The notes under the pieces were generated by a model. It was not told where the DNA came from and searched no databases. It saw only the letters and a program-made list of their open reading frames with translations. Below are positions 11,501-19,760 of a DNA stretch of 64,000 nt, piece after piece. The first letter of the stretch is position 1. Each line of letters opens with the position of its first letter. The DNA lies in contig NC_019974.1 in assembly GCF_000328685.1 (NCBI RefSeq), positions 1,107,001 to 1,171,000 of the forward strand. Direction: 5' to 3'. Position numbers and translations under genes: made by a program. This DNA comes from Natronococcus occultus SP4 (GTDB lineage: Archaea; Halobacteriota; Halobacteria; Halobacteriales; Natrialbaceae).

Positions 11501-11600
11501 TCAAAACGGGACTTTTCGGGTCGTCCTCGCCCTCGATCCGAGCGCCAAATTTCTCGAGCTCTTCGACTGGTTCGCCGTCGTCACCGAATGGAAGACTCAT
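8553..11600 (-). CDS. VirD4/TraG-like coupling ATPase of a conjugative element
   Basis: A 1015-aa P-loop ATPase, last gene of the transfer operon. Walker A is GGSTGTGKTTKM (K107). A conserved block IIDPKGDDIYDLLRR follows. Walker B is FLMIDECDDV (D369, E370), and LLATQTLHQL is a sensor-like motif. This order is typical of TraG/VirD4-type coupling proteins and related archaeal HerA/FtsK-like ATPases that feed DNA into a secretion channel. No N-terminal membrane span is present. A winged-helix-like segment lies near 560-620, a domain of unknown type at about 640-930, and a Pro/Glu-rich disordered tail at the end. It starts one base after the preceding gene's stop, so translation is probably coupled. 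Exact role is inferred from motifs and context. Confidence 0.8.
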   Translation of the reverse strand: MSLPFGDDGEPVEELEKFGARIEGEDDPKSPVLINNKEWAIQRYDPVEEEVETYAGAWPRAMIENAQAKPRQPLWIGVSESSGREVPVEFDRLFRHVFYGGSTGTGKTTKMYNDAVALMYGGHGVTIIDPKGDDIYDLLRRVPEDRWDDVIYIAPGDDFLDKSVGFNLFETYHDPDETGFDEEIEGIVDDFKELLKAGDFWGNRMDRVMKTMVRGMIRHEFEFTPLELYYALLDEENRRQYADLIASADDDDIAFLEVYTRQIAEELTEQELDALVGRLKDWVENPITRQILAQRESDVSIAEAVNEGKIIICKNDLPGEAKRMVATAVMRRVWTCVNDRINPSEKKVRELAGANTSGGDYDPYFLMIDECDDVLTEASQIDKMLTKARSKKLGLLLATQTLHQLDAEAQQAILSNCNTLVSLNPLLPDEARALSDRFGGKDPQDLTQIPDYHAQTKLRHEDDSFMAKLTPPYPPLHSIEDAFELIQQSTERYGIERQSGREVLDDLFFTGTGQSEAADAAGRENTEADVEEPMDVDDVEAAQTALKAIYDETIRAKSDSVETPAAEQAVTDATGLEYTQASNIVERLEAVGALEQRSTSDGLEITVTPEGRGQIGLETGSGGSGGKSKHRHMLREVYEWGTRSGYEMQLPTQDGDELPDAVGEVPPSIVPDGDLSDDEREQIARSRLEEEYPDVLELSGTDTLYIEAESKGLSKPGGPIKNAAKAPSPEQLLFVVGDGGDDGLTNNAERLASIFGADGSDPFVSVRTPTGVARKFYTRGQLELSGDDTGIEKLAIVPGDASTKWVELEDGTIVCRDRDTDETYLRFDGPEDYRKRDPSDAPATVHYDPEDTNYVVERDGDVERKYGAKSPLTDEWTYIYEPVIPEAMFREYGHDSVPDPEAFRIAIVPNDDRDLEGETELLMFDVDSEEAIPIEAWLDGSTGSVETGMPKSDARIADDESDGSPDVEPLREPEEPAPAPETPEPQPDPEQQSEEHDSEDDANENGGLETSWTDV

Positions 11601-11601
11601 G

Positions 11602-12954
11602 CTATGCGGACACCTCCTGCTCTCGCTCAGAGCCGCGGTCGTCTAGTTCGCGATCGTCATCGGACTCCTGGCGACCGGCGTCGACTCCCAAATCGTCGTA
11701 CTCCTCGGGATCGGTCCAGGTCGCCGGGATGTCGTACTCCCAGTGGTCGGCGTCCTCGAACTCGACCGACCGACGCTCCTTCTCCCAGGGAACCACCCCA
11801 GCGTCGTGGAACTCCGAAAACCGTGGCGCGTTCGCCGGGACGTCGCCGGCGTGAGACGTCAGCGACCAGTCGACGTCCTGCGTGTTGATATCGTCGTTCG
11901 GGATATGGATCAGCCCCGCAGCGCCGCGGACACCCATGATCATCTTCCGATCGGCCCGAACGCGCCCGTAGGCTCGCTTCAACTCGGCCAGCAGTGGCTT
12001 GTCGTATAGCGGAACGACCTCGAAGCCTTGCTCGGTCTTGCTCTCGTAGTAGCCGTCGAACTGTTGGGCCGTCTCGGCAACGCGCTGTACCGCCGACTCG
12101 GGATCATCAGAAACACCGATGATCCGCAGGTTCAGCCGGAATCCCTTCTCGCCGCGCTGTTCGCGAACGATGTTTGAGGCCTGCTTGTCCTTGTTCGACG
12201 CCTCCCGCTCCTCCCCGACGATTTCGTACTTCTCGGGGAACAACTCGTACTTGAGTGCATGGAGGAACGACTCGTCTTTCCGCGGACTCTTGAGCTCGTC
12301 AGCGATATCGTCAATCGAAGACGACAACAACCCGCCCTTCCACCAGTCGGCCGGGGCCGGCTCGAAGATCGTCTGCACGGAGAGATCAGTCTCGGTATCC
12401 GACTCCCGCTCGCCAATCATCTCCGCGGTGATCGAGCCGTAGGGGTCGTTCTCGAACCCCTCGATGTCCATGTGCTTGATCGGATACAGGTGCTTCCCAT
12501 CCGACCGCTTCCGGAGCCGAAGGTAGGCACCGGCAACGTAGCGTCCCTCTTCCAGCGGCAACAACGCCGGCCGGTCGTGCTCTGATACATCAATGTGAGC
12601 ATCAGGGTAGAACGTCTCGAGCTGGCGCTGCATCTGCTTCTGGGCCTCGGTCGTCGCCATCACCCACTGGAAGCCGACCAGGCCGTTGATGTAGCGCATC
12701 TCAAAGGAATGAGTCGGCCCATCAGCCGATCCGAGGACGCCGCCGCGACCGGGGTTGTGGACGGCCGTCAGCAAGTCGATCGCGTCCTTCGGCCCGCCGC
12801 CGTCTTTGCTCGGTTGCACCGCGATCGACTTGCGTTCCGGGAGCTCGCCGTACAGCTGCTCAATCAGCTCCGGCGTAACCTCGAGAGCCTCGTAGCCGTC
12901 GCCAAGACCGAGCTTCTGCTTCGTGGCACACACGGTCCGCTTGCCAAGCCCCAT
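11602..12954 (-). CDS. Probable N-terminal half of a split coupling protein
   Basis: A 450-aa soluble acidic protein with no P-loop. The part FEMRYINGLVGFQWVMATTEAQKQMQRQLETFYPDAHID resembles the region that precedes the ATPase domain in single-chain TraD/VirD4-like proteins (a probe of the type 'FxxxVPxxxxxxxxxQLYAxYPDAEI'). This is family-level pattern recognition. It overlaps the preceding gene by one base (TGATG) and ends one base before the ATPase, so the two products are likely made together. I infer a two-subunit coupling protein. A DNA-binding or relaxosome role is possible; no relaxase motif (HUH, catalytic Tyr) is seen. Confidence 0.6.
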   Translation of the reverse strand: MGLGKRTVCATKQKLGLGDGYEALEVTPELIEQLYGELPERKSIAVQPSKDGGGPKDAIDLLTAVHNPGRGGVLGSADGPTHSFEMRYINGLVGFQWVMATTEAQKQMQRQLETFYPDAHIDVSEHDRPALLPLEEGRYVAGAYLRLRKRSDGKHLYPIKHMDIEGFENDPYGSITAEMIGERESDTETDLSVQTIFEPAPADWWKGGLLSSSIDDIADELKSPRKDESFLHALKYELFPEKYEIVGEEREASNKDKQASNIVREQRGEKGFRLNLRIIGVSDDPESAVQRVAETAQQFDGYYESKTEQGFEVVPLYDKPLLAELKRAYGRVRADRKMIMGVRGAAGLIHIPNDDINTQDVDWSLTSHAGDVPANAPRFSEFHDAGVVPWEKERRSVEFEDADHWEYDIPATWTDPEEYDDLGVDAGRQESDDDRELDDRGSEREQEVSA

Positions 12955-13232
12955 CAGACATCACCTCCGCGAAGGTGCTCGGCAAGCGACCACGGGAGAT
13001 CACGGACAACGAGCCCAATCACGGCGATGAGACCGATAACATAGAGGCCAACCAGCGTGCGGATGACGTTCCGCAGTCCGGTTTCATAGACCTGCACGGT
13101 CGGACCAGAATGCACACCCGTGTAGAGCAGTGCCCCACACACGGCGAGCACAGCGGCGCTAATCCCAACGACAAACCCGGCTGCGTATCTCGTATCCGGT
13201 CTGATCTGGATCGAATCAAGAGTGCCCCACAT
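12954..13232 (-). CDS. Small two-span membrane protein of the transfer operon
   Basis: A 92-aa protein with two predicted membrane helices (YAAGFVVGISAAVLAVCGAL and LVGLYVIGLIAVIGLVV) and short charged ends. The start MWGTLDSIQI at 13232 overlaps the VirB4-like gene's stop by one base (TGATG), matching the next junction; an alternative in-frame start at 13241 is less economical. A small membrane partner is common in conjugation operons. No family is recognised. Confidence 0.7.
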   Translation of the reverse strand: MWGTLDSIQIRPDTRYAAGFVVGISAAVLAVCGALLYTGVHSGPTVQVYETGLRNVIRTLVGLYVIGLIAVIGLVVRDLPWSLAEHLRGGDV

Positions 13233-16200
13233 CAGGACCACCTCCAGTCACAGATGTCGTCGTACTGCTGTAGATACGACTTGTAGTCCTCGCCGTGCTC
13301 GGATGGATCGTACATCAGCGCGACCGCCTCTCGCGGGTTCTGATCGTGGTCCATCCGGACGCGACCAGGGTAACAACCCTCGTCATCAACCCGGAGCAGC
13401 ACCTCGGAGAACCCATCAGCAAGATTCCCTTTTTGGAGGTTGTCGATCAGCTCCGCTTCATCACTCGAGAGCCCCAGCCGCTTGCCCCACTGCTCGTTCA
13501 TCCCCTCTACGTACTGGTAGAGCTCCATCGACGAGAGTTCGAGCATGACCTCAGCATTATCCGTCAGATGGACATTGCCCTCGCCGTCGGTGCCGAAGAA
13601 GTCCTTATGGCTCTGTGTGCCGGCGCCAATCGACAGATCCCAGTGGCGGTGGTGGCGGTACTTCTGTGACAGCGACTTCACCGTCATGTCGTCACGCAGC
13701 AGGTAGTGGAACTCGTCGGCGAAGATCATCCCCGGTTCCGGGCGCGCTTTGACCTCATTGTACAGCAGGTCCAGCAACAGGTGCATCATGAGCCCGCCGC
13801 CCTCTTCGTCACCCTCCTTGAGCTGCAGGTCGGCGTAGACGAAGTCCGTGTCCTCGAGATCGACCTCCGTTTGGTGAGCGAGGTGCTCCAGGTGGCCGCC
13901 CTCGCGGAACGGCTCGACGTGGTTGTTGATCACCGTCGTCGCCTTCTCCTCGCGATCACGGACCTGGCTCTCGTTGTCGGGGTCTTCGACGTACTCGGCG
14001 CCGTCGCTCGACATCTCATTGACGATCTCCATGACGTCGGTCATGGTCGGCGGCTCGCCATCGTAGCCCTCCTGGCGACGGTACTCGGGGTCGTGGGTCT
14101 TCGGATCCTCAGTGATCCCCTTCTCACGGCCCGCCTGCTTGAGCGCCTTCGTCCAAATCGCCCGGTACTCCGAGAAGTCGAATCCCTGCATCTTGTAGTA
14201 GAGCTCGAGGAAGTCAAGTCCCGAGTCAAGCCACTCACGGTACGGGGCCTCGTGGCCGATCGCGTCGAGCTTATCCTCCGGCGTCGGCTTGATGTCGAAC
14301 GGGTTGATGTACGTCGACCCGACGACGATCCGCTCGCCGCCGAAGATCTCCTGCAAATTAGCGAACTCCTGGAGCGGATCGATCACCGCCACGAACGAAT
14401 CGGGGTTGTCGACCTTGTAGCGCCAGAGGTACTGGCTCGAAGTCACAGTCTTGCCGGCGCCGGTCTTACCGACGATCACCCAATTGTACCCCGCGTCACG
14501 TTTGTACACGTCGACAGCCAGCGGTTCGTTGGTCGCCATGTTCTCGGCGATCTCCACGCCAGAGGGCTCGTGGAGGTTCGTCGTCGTCCACGGGTTCATC
14601 GCCGCCAGCGCCTCGGATCGGACCTTCACCTTCTGATCGACCCGATCCTGACACGCCGGCGCGATTGTCTGGTGGCCGATATCGTGGTTCTGCCGGAGGA
14701 CCGAGACCTTCGCGCTCATGTCCGACATCTTCGCTCGAATCGAGCGGATCGCCCGCTTGAGCGCATCCGGGTTGAACGATCGGACCTCGATATAGGTTTG
14801 GGCTTCGAACATGTCGTGCTCGCTCTGCAAATACGAGTCAAGTGCCGCCTGCGTCTCATCCGCCTCATCCCGGTACCGGCTCGCGAACATCTCTACCCGC
14901 GAGTCCTTGACCCGCTCGTACTTCTTTCGGAGCGCGTCGGCGTAGTCCTCGAGCTCCTGCTCGGCCCTGTCCTGGTCGACAGTCTCGATGTGGGTCGCAA
15001 CGTTCGTCTGAACCTCAGCGTCATCGAACTGGAGAATCGGTTCGAGGAACCCTTCGGGTGGATCCTTCGGGTAGCTCGAGATGAACAGCGTTGCTGCGTA
15101 GACCTCGCCGTCGATTTGGAGGTGATCACCACCGCCGTTCATCCAGGAGCGCTCGATCTCTTCGGGAGCCAGCAGCGAGATGTACTGTTCTTCGAGTTCT
15201 TCATCGGTCAGCGCGATGTCAGCACTGCCCGGACTCTCTGCCGGTGCCGGGTCGTGCGATACCGAGGACGTCGGTTCGTCAGCCGCCACGCCCCCGTCGG
15301 TAGCAGCCTCGGACCGCTCAGGCGAGGACTCTGCCGAGGGATCCGGACCGGTGTTCTCTGCGTGCTGATCGGCGATCGCGAGCTGATTGTGGCGCCGCGA
15401 CAACGTCGTCCGCGGGTCGCGATCGGCTTCAACATCCAGATGAGCGTAGGTCACGTCGTACTCCGGATCGGACACCTCGCCGGTTTCGACGCCGTCCTCA
15501 GTGACCTGTGGCGTCGGAATCGGGTTCTGCCGGACCAGCGACGTGTAGTCCGCGTGGGCGTAGGCATTGGCTGCCTGGTAGTGATCCGCCGCCACCTGCG
15601 ACAGTTCTTCACTCGGGATTGGGTGTCCGCTGACGTCCTCGAGGCGCCGGATCGAATCACTGATCGTGTCGAGTCGGTCCTCGAGGAGCTCGATCATCTG
15701 CGGGATATGCTCGCCCGCTTGCTTGAGCTGGTGGACCTTCCAGTGGGTGTAGAAACGGCCGACGATCGGGACCGACGTCAGCCCACCTTCGACATCGTCC
15801 TCGGTCACCACGTCACCTGGCTCGACCTCCACGATCAGGTAAGGATCGACAGTGTACGTCGACAGATCGTACATCGAGACGACGTCGGCTCGCTCTCGAC
15901 AGAGATCCGCGAGCAGCTTCTTCCCGAAGTCGAGCTCGGTGTAGTCGACCTCGCCAGGCGGAGCTTCGCCATCGGCGGTCGTGACGATTGCCTCTTCGCG
16001 CTGGGTGTAGCGCTCGATCCGAGGCGTGTAGTCGACCATCCGCATGTACTCGGCGATCTGAATATTCCCTTTGACCGCTGTATCGAGCACTTTCGCGTAG
16101 AAGCGCGACTGTCGCTCCCACTCCTCTTCGCTCGAGGTCACCATGTTCGCCGGCGAAATACGCAACGCGCCGACCACACGACCTTCGTCGGTCTCGACTG

Positions 16201-16705
16201 CCGGCGTCCCATGGTAGGCTTTCGTAAACTGGACAAAATCCTGACTTCGTACTGGACCCTCTGATCTGTCATCTGGAGAATCTGGACCGCGGACTGACGA
16301 CAGCAATCGAAGCCCTGCAAGGGGAATTGACGCTGCCGCCCCGAGCAGCGAGTCGTTCGTTGGCTGTTCAATACCAGAATCATCGGGGTTCCTATCGAAG
16401 AGCATGATTGGCTGTTGTGAAAACGATCGGAGGACTGTCTCGGCGTAGAACTGAGCGGTCATCCAGGGATCCTTCGCGACGATAAAGCCGAAGCCGGCGA
16501 TTAGCCAGGCGAACGCCACGAGGTAGGTAAGCGTCCCCAGCGTGCCGCCGATCAGCTGCCGGCCGACGAACCAGATCATCGCCGGCGGCGCGACCGCCGC
16601 GAGGACTTCCATCTTGCTCATCCCGAGGACGACCTGATCGCTCGTCCCGGTGTGGATTACTTTGTGGTCGATACCATCCGAATCGCTGGTACTGTTGTCG
16701 CTCAT
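13232..16705 (-). CDS. VirB3-VirB4-like conjugation ATPase
   Basis: A 1157-aa ATPase expected to power pilus or channel assembly. Residues about 30-75 hold two membrane helices in a VirB3-like arrangement (VLGMSKMEVLAAVAPPAMIW...). A long VirB4-type N-terminal region follows, interrupted by an acidic disordered insert near 450-500 (ESSPERSEAATDGGVAADEP). The ATPase core has Walker A VIVGKTGAGKT (K752) and Walker B MIFADEFHYLL (D997, E998). VirB3-VirB4 fusions are known in bacterial type IV secretion systems. The gene overlaps its upstream neighbour by ATGA. It fits VirB4/TraC better than HerA because of the membrane N-terminus and operon context. Confidence 0.8.
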   Translation of the reverse strand: MSDNSTSDSDGIDHKVIHTGTSDQVVLGMSKMEVLAAVAPPAMIWFVGRQLIGGTLGTLTYLVAFAWLIAGFGFIVAKDPWMTAQFYAETVLRSFSQQPIMLFDRNPDDSGIEQPTNDSLLGAAASIPLAGLRLLSSVRGPDSPDDRSEGPVRSQDFVQFTKAYHGTPAVETDEGRVVGALRISPANMVTSSEEEWERQSRFYAKVLDTAVKGNIQIAEYMRMVDYTPRIERYTQREEAIVTTADGEAPPGEVDYTELDFGKKLLADLCRERADVVSMYDLSTYTVDPYLIVEVEPGDVVTEDDVEGGLTSVPIVGRFYTHWKVHQLKQAGEHIPQMIELLEDRLDTISDSIRRLEDVSGHPIPSEELSQVAADHYQAANAYAHADYTSLVRQNPIPTPQVTEDGVETGEVSDPEYDVTYAHLDVEADRDPRTTLSRRHNQLAIADQHAENTGPDPSAESSPERSEAATDGGVAADEPTSSVSHDPAPAESPGSADIALTDEELEEQYISLLAPEEIERSWMNGGGDHLQIDGEVYAATLFISSYPKDPPEGFLEPILQFDDAEVQTNVATHIETVDQDRAEQELEDYADALRKKYERVKDSRVEMFASRYRDEADETQAALDSYLQSEHDMFEAQTYIEVRSFNPDALKRAIRSIRAKMSDMSAKVSVLRQNHDIGHQTIAPACQDRVDQKVKVRSEALAAMNPWTTTNLHEPSGVEIAENMATNEPLAVDVYKRDAGYNWVIVGKTGAGKTVTSSQYLWRYKVDNPDSFVAVIDPLQEFANLQEIFGGERIVVGSTYINPFDIKPTPEDKLDAIGHEAPYREWLDSGLDFLELYYKMQGFDFSEYRAIWTKALKQAGREKGITEDPKTHDPEYRRQEGYDGEPPTMTDVMEIVNEMSSDGAEYVEDPDNESQVRDREEKATTVINNHVEPFREGGHLEHLAHQTEVDLEDTDFVYADLQLKEGDEEGGGLMMHLLLDLLYNEVKARPEPGMIFADEFHYLLRDDMTVKSLSQKYRHHRHWDLSIGAGTQSHKDFFGTDGEGNVHLTDNAEVMLELSSMELYQYVEGMNEQWGKRLGLSSDEAELIDNLQKGNLADGFSEVLLRVDDEGCYPGRVRMDHDQNPREAVALMYDPSEHGEDYKSYLQQYDDICDWRWS

Positions 16706-18447
16706 TTGCGGTAGTGGTCTAACTGCTGACGGGCCCGGCTAGCCTGCTTCGCGTTCCGAGCGCGATTTTCTCTCTGTTTCGCCGCTTTTCGACGCTGGTT
16801 CGGCGTGACGCCGGTCCCGTCTGTCGAGTTCGGGGGAGATCGCGACGACGTCCTCGAGGTCGACGTTGAGCCCGACTCCGAGGACTGACCGCCGTCGGTC
16901 CGAATCGGTCGACGAGAGTTGACAGACGATTTCGCGCGCTGTGCTGCCGCCTTCGACCGGTTCGCCGCTGCGGCGCCAGCCTTCGACCCACCACGCTTGA
17001 GACGTTCCTTTGCCGATCGAGTCCGGTCGCCGCCGAAGACCGACGCCGGACGCGGCGAGGGTGCGTACTTCGAGATCGCCGAGGACGCGGTCCCGACCGC
17101 AGCCCCACGCATCGAGAGGCCGATCAGGAAGAACGACCCGCTCACTGCGAACGGGATCATGACCGCAAGCGCGAAGATCCCGAGCGTAGCGACGAAGTTG
17201 AGCAGGTCCCACGGAAAGAGCTGCCAGCCAACGGCGTTTGCGAACGCGAGCAGCACCGCTGTCGGAATGTTCATGACCAGCAGGCCGTACCACTGCCAGA
17301 TGAAGAACGAACCGACCTGCTTCACCCGACGGTGGCCGCCCCAGTAGGCCAGGATGAAGAATATCGGCAACACGGCCGGGTAGACGAACAGGAGGACGTG
17401 CCGAGTCGCGTGGATCAACGCCAGGGAAGCGCCACCGACCCAGCCCTTGAAATACAGGATCAACGCACTCGCCACGCCACCGGAGTACGTCGTCACCTCG
17501 GAGTCAAGGACGTCCTCGCCGTCCGGGAGGAACAGCTGTGTCGCTGCGTCGCTCAGCGCGTGCAGCAGCGTCGCGAACTCCCAGATTGCGACAATCATCA
17601 GGACGACGAAGACCCCCGACGCGAGTATCGAGCCGACCTTCCGGCGTGTAATCGCTGTGACCGCTGGAGCGACCAGCATCAACAGCGCCAGGAGGAACAT
17701 GATCGACATCGCCATCGGCATAACCAGCCCGAGGTAGATCTCTTCGTAGACCGTCACGTAGTTCTCCGACGCGAAAGCGTCGTATTGGCCGGCCTCCGTG
17801 TTCGCCGGCGTCTGCTCACCTTCCTCGATGGCTTCCGGCGTGCCGAGGATTCCGAAGGCGCCGTCGTTGTTGATCGTCGGTGTCCCGAGTGCCTGGTTGA
17901 AGACCTCCTCGACGAACATCGTCATAGCCGACGCGAACATCTCGGTCAGCCGCTCCCAGACTTGCTCGGCAGCGTCGGCAGGGTTCAGCGCGCTACTCGC
18001 GGTGTCCCCGATCGTGTCGGTGATCCCGCCACCTAGGGGCGATCGGCTGTCGCCTTCCAGTTGCTCCTGTGCTTCGGAGAGCTCCTGGTATTCCTCCGGC
18101 GTGATCGTACCGTTCTCGAGATCGTCCTGAGTGACGCCGTCGACTGACTCTACGGCTTCAGGATCGAACCCGTCGCCATCGGTCTCGTTCTCCTCGAGGC
18201 TGACGTCGTCACTGGGACCGAAGTCCGAATCACCCGATGCACCAGTTTCATCGTCTTCGTCGTCGGCCTCGTCGGTATCGTTCCCTGGCGGACTCCAGAC
18301 ACTCACATCCTCGTCATCGACGTCCTCGGTCTGGAGTACCACACCGTCCGGCGCCAGGCCGGCGTCAGCAGCAGCGAGGCCTGGTACAGCGAGTGCTCCC
18401 GCAGTACACAGCACTGCGACAACGAGGATGATTCGGAGAAGTTTCAT
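16702..18447 (-). CDS. Secreted-start polytopic membrane protein, VirB6/TrbL-like
   Basis: A 581-aa protein with a clear signal peptide (MKLLRIILVVAVLCTAGALA) and an acidic extracellular stretch rich in D/E (about 40-140). Six or so membrane helices follow at about 240-455 (for example MSIMFLLALLMLVAPAV, LLFVYPAVLPIFFILAY, LGIFALAVMIPFAV). A basic Ser/Arg/Lys-rich cytosolic tail ends the protein. This layout matches channel-forming VirB6/TrbL-type proteins, although primary sequence similarity was not tested. It overlaps the ATPase start by ATGA and begins 12 nt after the preceding stop. Role as transfer-channel component is inferred from context. Confidence 0.65.
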   Translation of the reverse strand: MKLLRIILVVAVLCTAGALAVPGLAAADAGLAPDGVVLQTEDVDDEDVSVWSPPGNDTDEADDEDDETGASGDSDFGPSDDVSLEENETDGDGFDPEAVESVDGVTQDDLENGTITPEEYQELSEAQEQLEGDSRSPLGGGITDTIGDTASSALNPADAAEQVWERLTEMFASAMTMFVEEVFNQALGTPTINNDGAFGILGTPEAIEEGEQTPANTEAGQYDAFASENYVTVYEEIYLGLVMPMAMSIMFLLALLMLVAPAVTAITRRKVGSILASGVFVVLMIVAIWEFATLLHALSDAATQLFLPDGEDVLDSEVTTYSGGVASALILYFKGWVGGASLALIHATRHVLLFVYPAVLPIFFILAYWGGHRRVKQVGSFFIWQWYGLLVMNIPTAVLLAFANAVGWQLFPWDLLNFVATLGIFALAVMIPFAVSGSFFLIGLSMRGAAVGTASSAISKYAPSPRPASVFGGDRTRSAKERLKRGGSKAGAAAANRSKAAAQRAKSSVNSRRPIRTDGGQSSESGSTSTSRTSSRSPPNSTDGTGVTPNQRRKAAKQRENRARNAKQASRARQQLDHYRK

Positions 18448-18459
18448 GGAGTTAAAGAG

Positions 18460-18837
18460 TTAGACGAACGGCGAGCAGCCCTCTCCGACGCCGGGACCGT
18501 CGGCGTAACCGAGAGCGATGTCGATAAACTGGACGAAAAAGATGAACGCAATCACACCGACGATCGGGCCGACCATCATCAGGCTCCCAACCGCCGTCGA
18601 TCCAGTGAACAGCGGGACCGCCCGGAGGACGAGTCCGAGCATGAAGATCACGAACAGCGCCCCGAGCAGGACTTGCCAGGCCATCATCTGGACGTCGAAG
18701 ATCATGAGCCCAAAGCCCTCCCCACAGATGTCCGTCCCATCGTCCTGTGCCGCCACCGACTGGGAAGCGACCAGCGAGACGGCCCCCATGAGGACCGTCG
18801 CTCGAACCGGTGTGAGCAGTCGGCGGTGAATCGCCAT
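18460..18837 (-). CDS. Small exported membrane protein, pilin-like (VirB2-like)
   Basis: From the start MAIHRRLLTP the product is 125 aa. It has a signal peptide ending near SVAAQ, then two hydrophobic helices (WQVLLGALFVIFMLGLVL and VGSLMMVGPIVGVIAFIFFV) joined by a short loop. Cysteines flank the helices (DICGEG near 50 and GEGCSPF at the end). A two-helix core after a signal peptide is the VirB2/TraC pilin layout. A longer frame starting at 18978 (172 aa) would bury the signal peptide, so 18837 is preferred. It is the first gene of the transfer operon. Confidence 0.6.
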   Translation of the reverse strand: MAIHRRLLTPVRATVLMGAVSLVASQSVAAQDDGTDICGEGFGLMIFDVQMMAWQVLLGALFVIFMLGLVLRAVPLFTGSTAVGSLMMVGPIVGVIAFIFFVQFIDIALGYADGPGVGEGCSPFV

Positions 18838-19045
18838 TGCCGACCTCTGGCTCTGGTTTTCTCTGAGTTCCTCGAGTTCCAAACGACTCTCGTGGGCCGA
18901 CCGCAGGACCCACAGCAAGAGCTTCTGCAACAGTATACGATTCTTACTAGCATCCGAATCAGGTGTGTGTCCAGTCATCGTCTTCCTAACCGATGAAGCC
19001 CCACAGGTATAACCCATCTCAAAGCACGTCATTAGTGAGGCTTCT

Positions 19046-19120
19046 CTAGTTGTTATTCGATCTTAGACAATAAATCCATCCCTCATTGGCACCGCTTCAA
19101 CAACTAGTCTTTTATATAAT
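19046..19120. promoter_or_regulatory. Inverted repeat and TATA box between divergent operons
   Basis: Perfect 9-bp inverted repeat: CTAGTTGTT (19046-19054) and AACAACTAG (19099-19107). It is followed at once by TTTATATAAT (19111-19120). The region separates the minus-strand transfer operon from the plus-strand small regulator. A repressor of the element could bind here; that is inference from position and symmetry. Confidence 0.45.
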
Positions 19121-19195
19121 AAGAGTCAACTCAGCGTATCCTGGTATGCACCATAGCAAATTCTCACCCTCATCCATTGGGTACAGGAAAGTACT

Positions 19196-19495
19196 ATGAC
19201 GAGCACTGACAACGAAGACGATCTCAAATCGGTTAACATCGAGGTCCCGGGTGCCGAGAAGAAGCGATACGTCTCAGTCGACATGCCTCGCGATCAGTAC
19301 GAGCGGCTCGACGAACTCAAGAGTCGGAACGGACTCACTTGGCGCGGGCTTCTTATGCATACCCTCCGCAGCCTCGGTTCGTTAGAACCCGACGGGGGGA
19401 GTCAGTACGAACAACTGAACGAGACACGGCAGCGCCACGGATTTACCTGGAAGGGGATGCTCCTGTACGCTGCTCGCGATCTCGAAGACAACTGA
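19196..19495 (+). CDS. Small protein with internal duplication, putative element regulator
   Basis: A 99-aa acidic protein. Two copies of a ~27-residue unit are visible: QYERLDELKSRNGLTWRGLL and QYEQLNETRQRHGFTWKGML. The first part (SVNIEVPGAEKKRYVSVDMP) looks like the beta-strand of a ribbon-helix-helix protein, and each unit like a helix-turn-helix pair. A DNA-binding regulator of the adjacent transfer operon is plausible. It is divergent from that operon across the inverted repeat at 19046-19107. No named family recognised with certainty. Confidence 0.7.
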   Translation: MTSTDNEDDLKSVNIEVPGAEKKRYVSVDMPRDQYERLDELKSRNGLTWRGLLMHTLRSLGSLEPDGGSQYEQLNETRQRHGFTWKGMLLYAARDLEDN

Positions 19496-19514
19496 CCAGC
19501 ACTCTCTTCCGACA

Positions 19515-19760
19515 CTACGAGAGGCCGAACCCGACACCGAGGATCAGGAGAACCATCCAAATTACGCCCCCTGAGACACGCCGGAGCGCACCGTGGTTAT
19601 GTGGATCCCCACTGAGAACCCAGATAGCCACACCGCCTGCAGTGAGGGTGAGCGCTGAAAGAAGTTCGGATGACACAAACGCTGCGTAGGCGGCGAGGAA
19701 CGTCAGCACTGCGGTGAACCTCGCAGCAGCGGCGTTAGATCGTGTGAGTAGTCCTGGCAT
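19515..19760 (-). CDS. Small hydrophobic membrane protein
   Basis: An 81-aa protein with two to three predicted membrane helices (FTAVLTFLAAYAAFV, LLSALTLTAGGVAIWVL, GGVIWMVLLILGVGFGL). It converges with the small regulator, 19 nt apart. No family recognised; surface exclusion or a transfer accessory role cannot be distinguished. Confidence 0.6.
   Translation of the reverse strand: MPGLLTRSNAAAARFTAVLTFLAAYAAFVSSELLSALTLTAGGVAIWVLSGDPHNHGALRRVSGGVIWMVLLILGVGFGLS

Noticed and set aside
13706-16264. 852-aa open frame opposite the VirB4-like gene
   Set aside because: Antisense shadow, Leu/Val/Arg-rich without domains.
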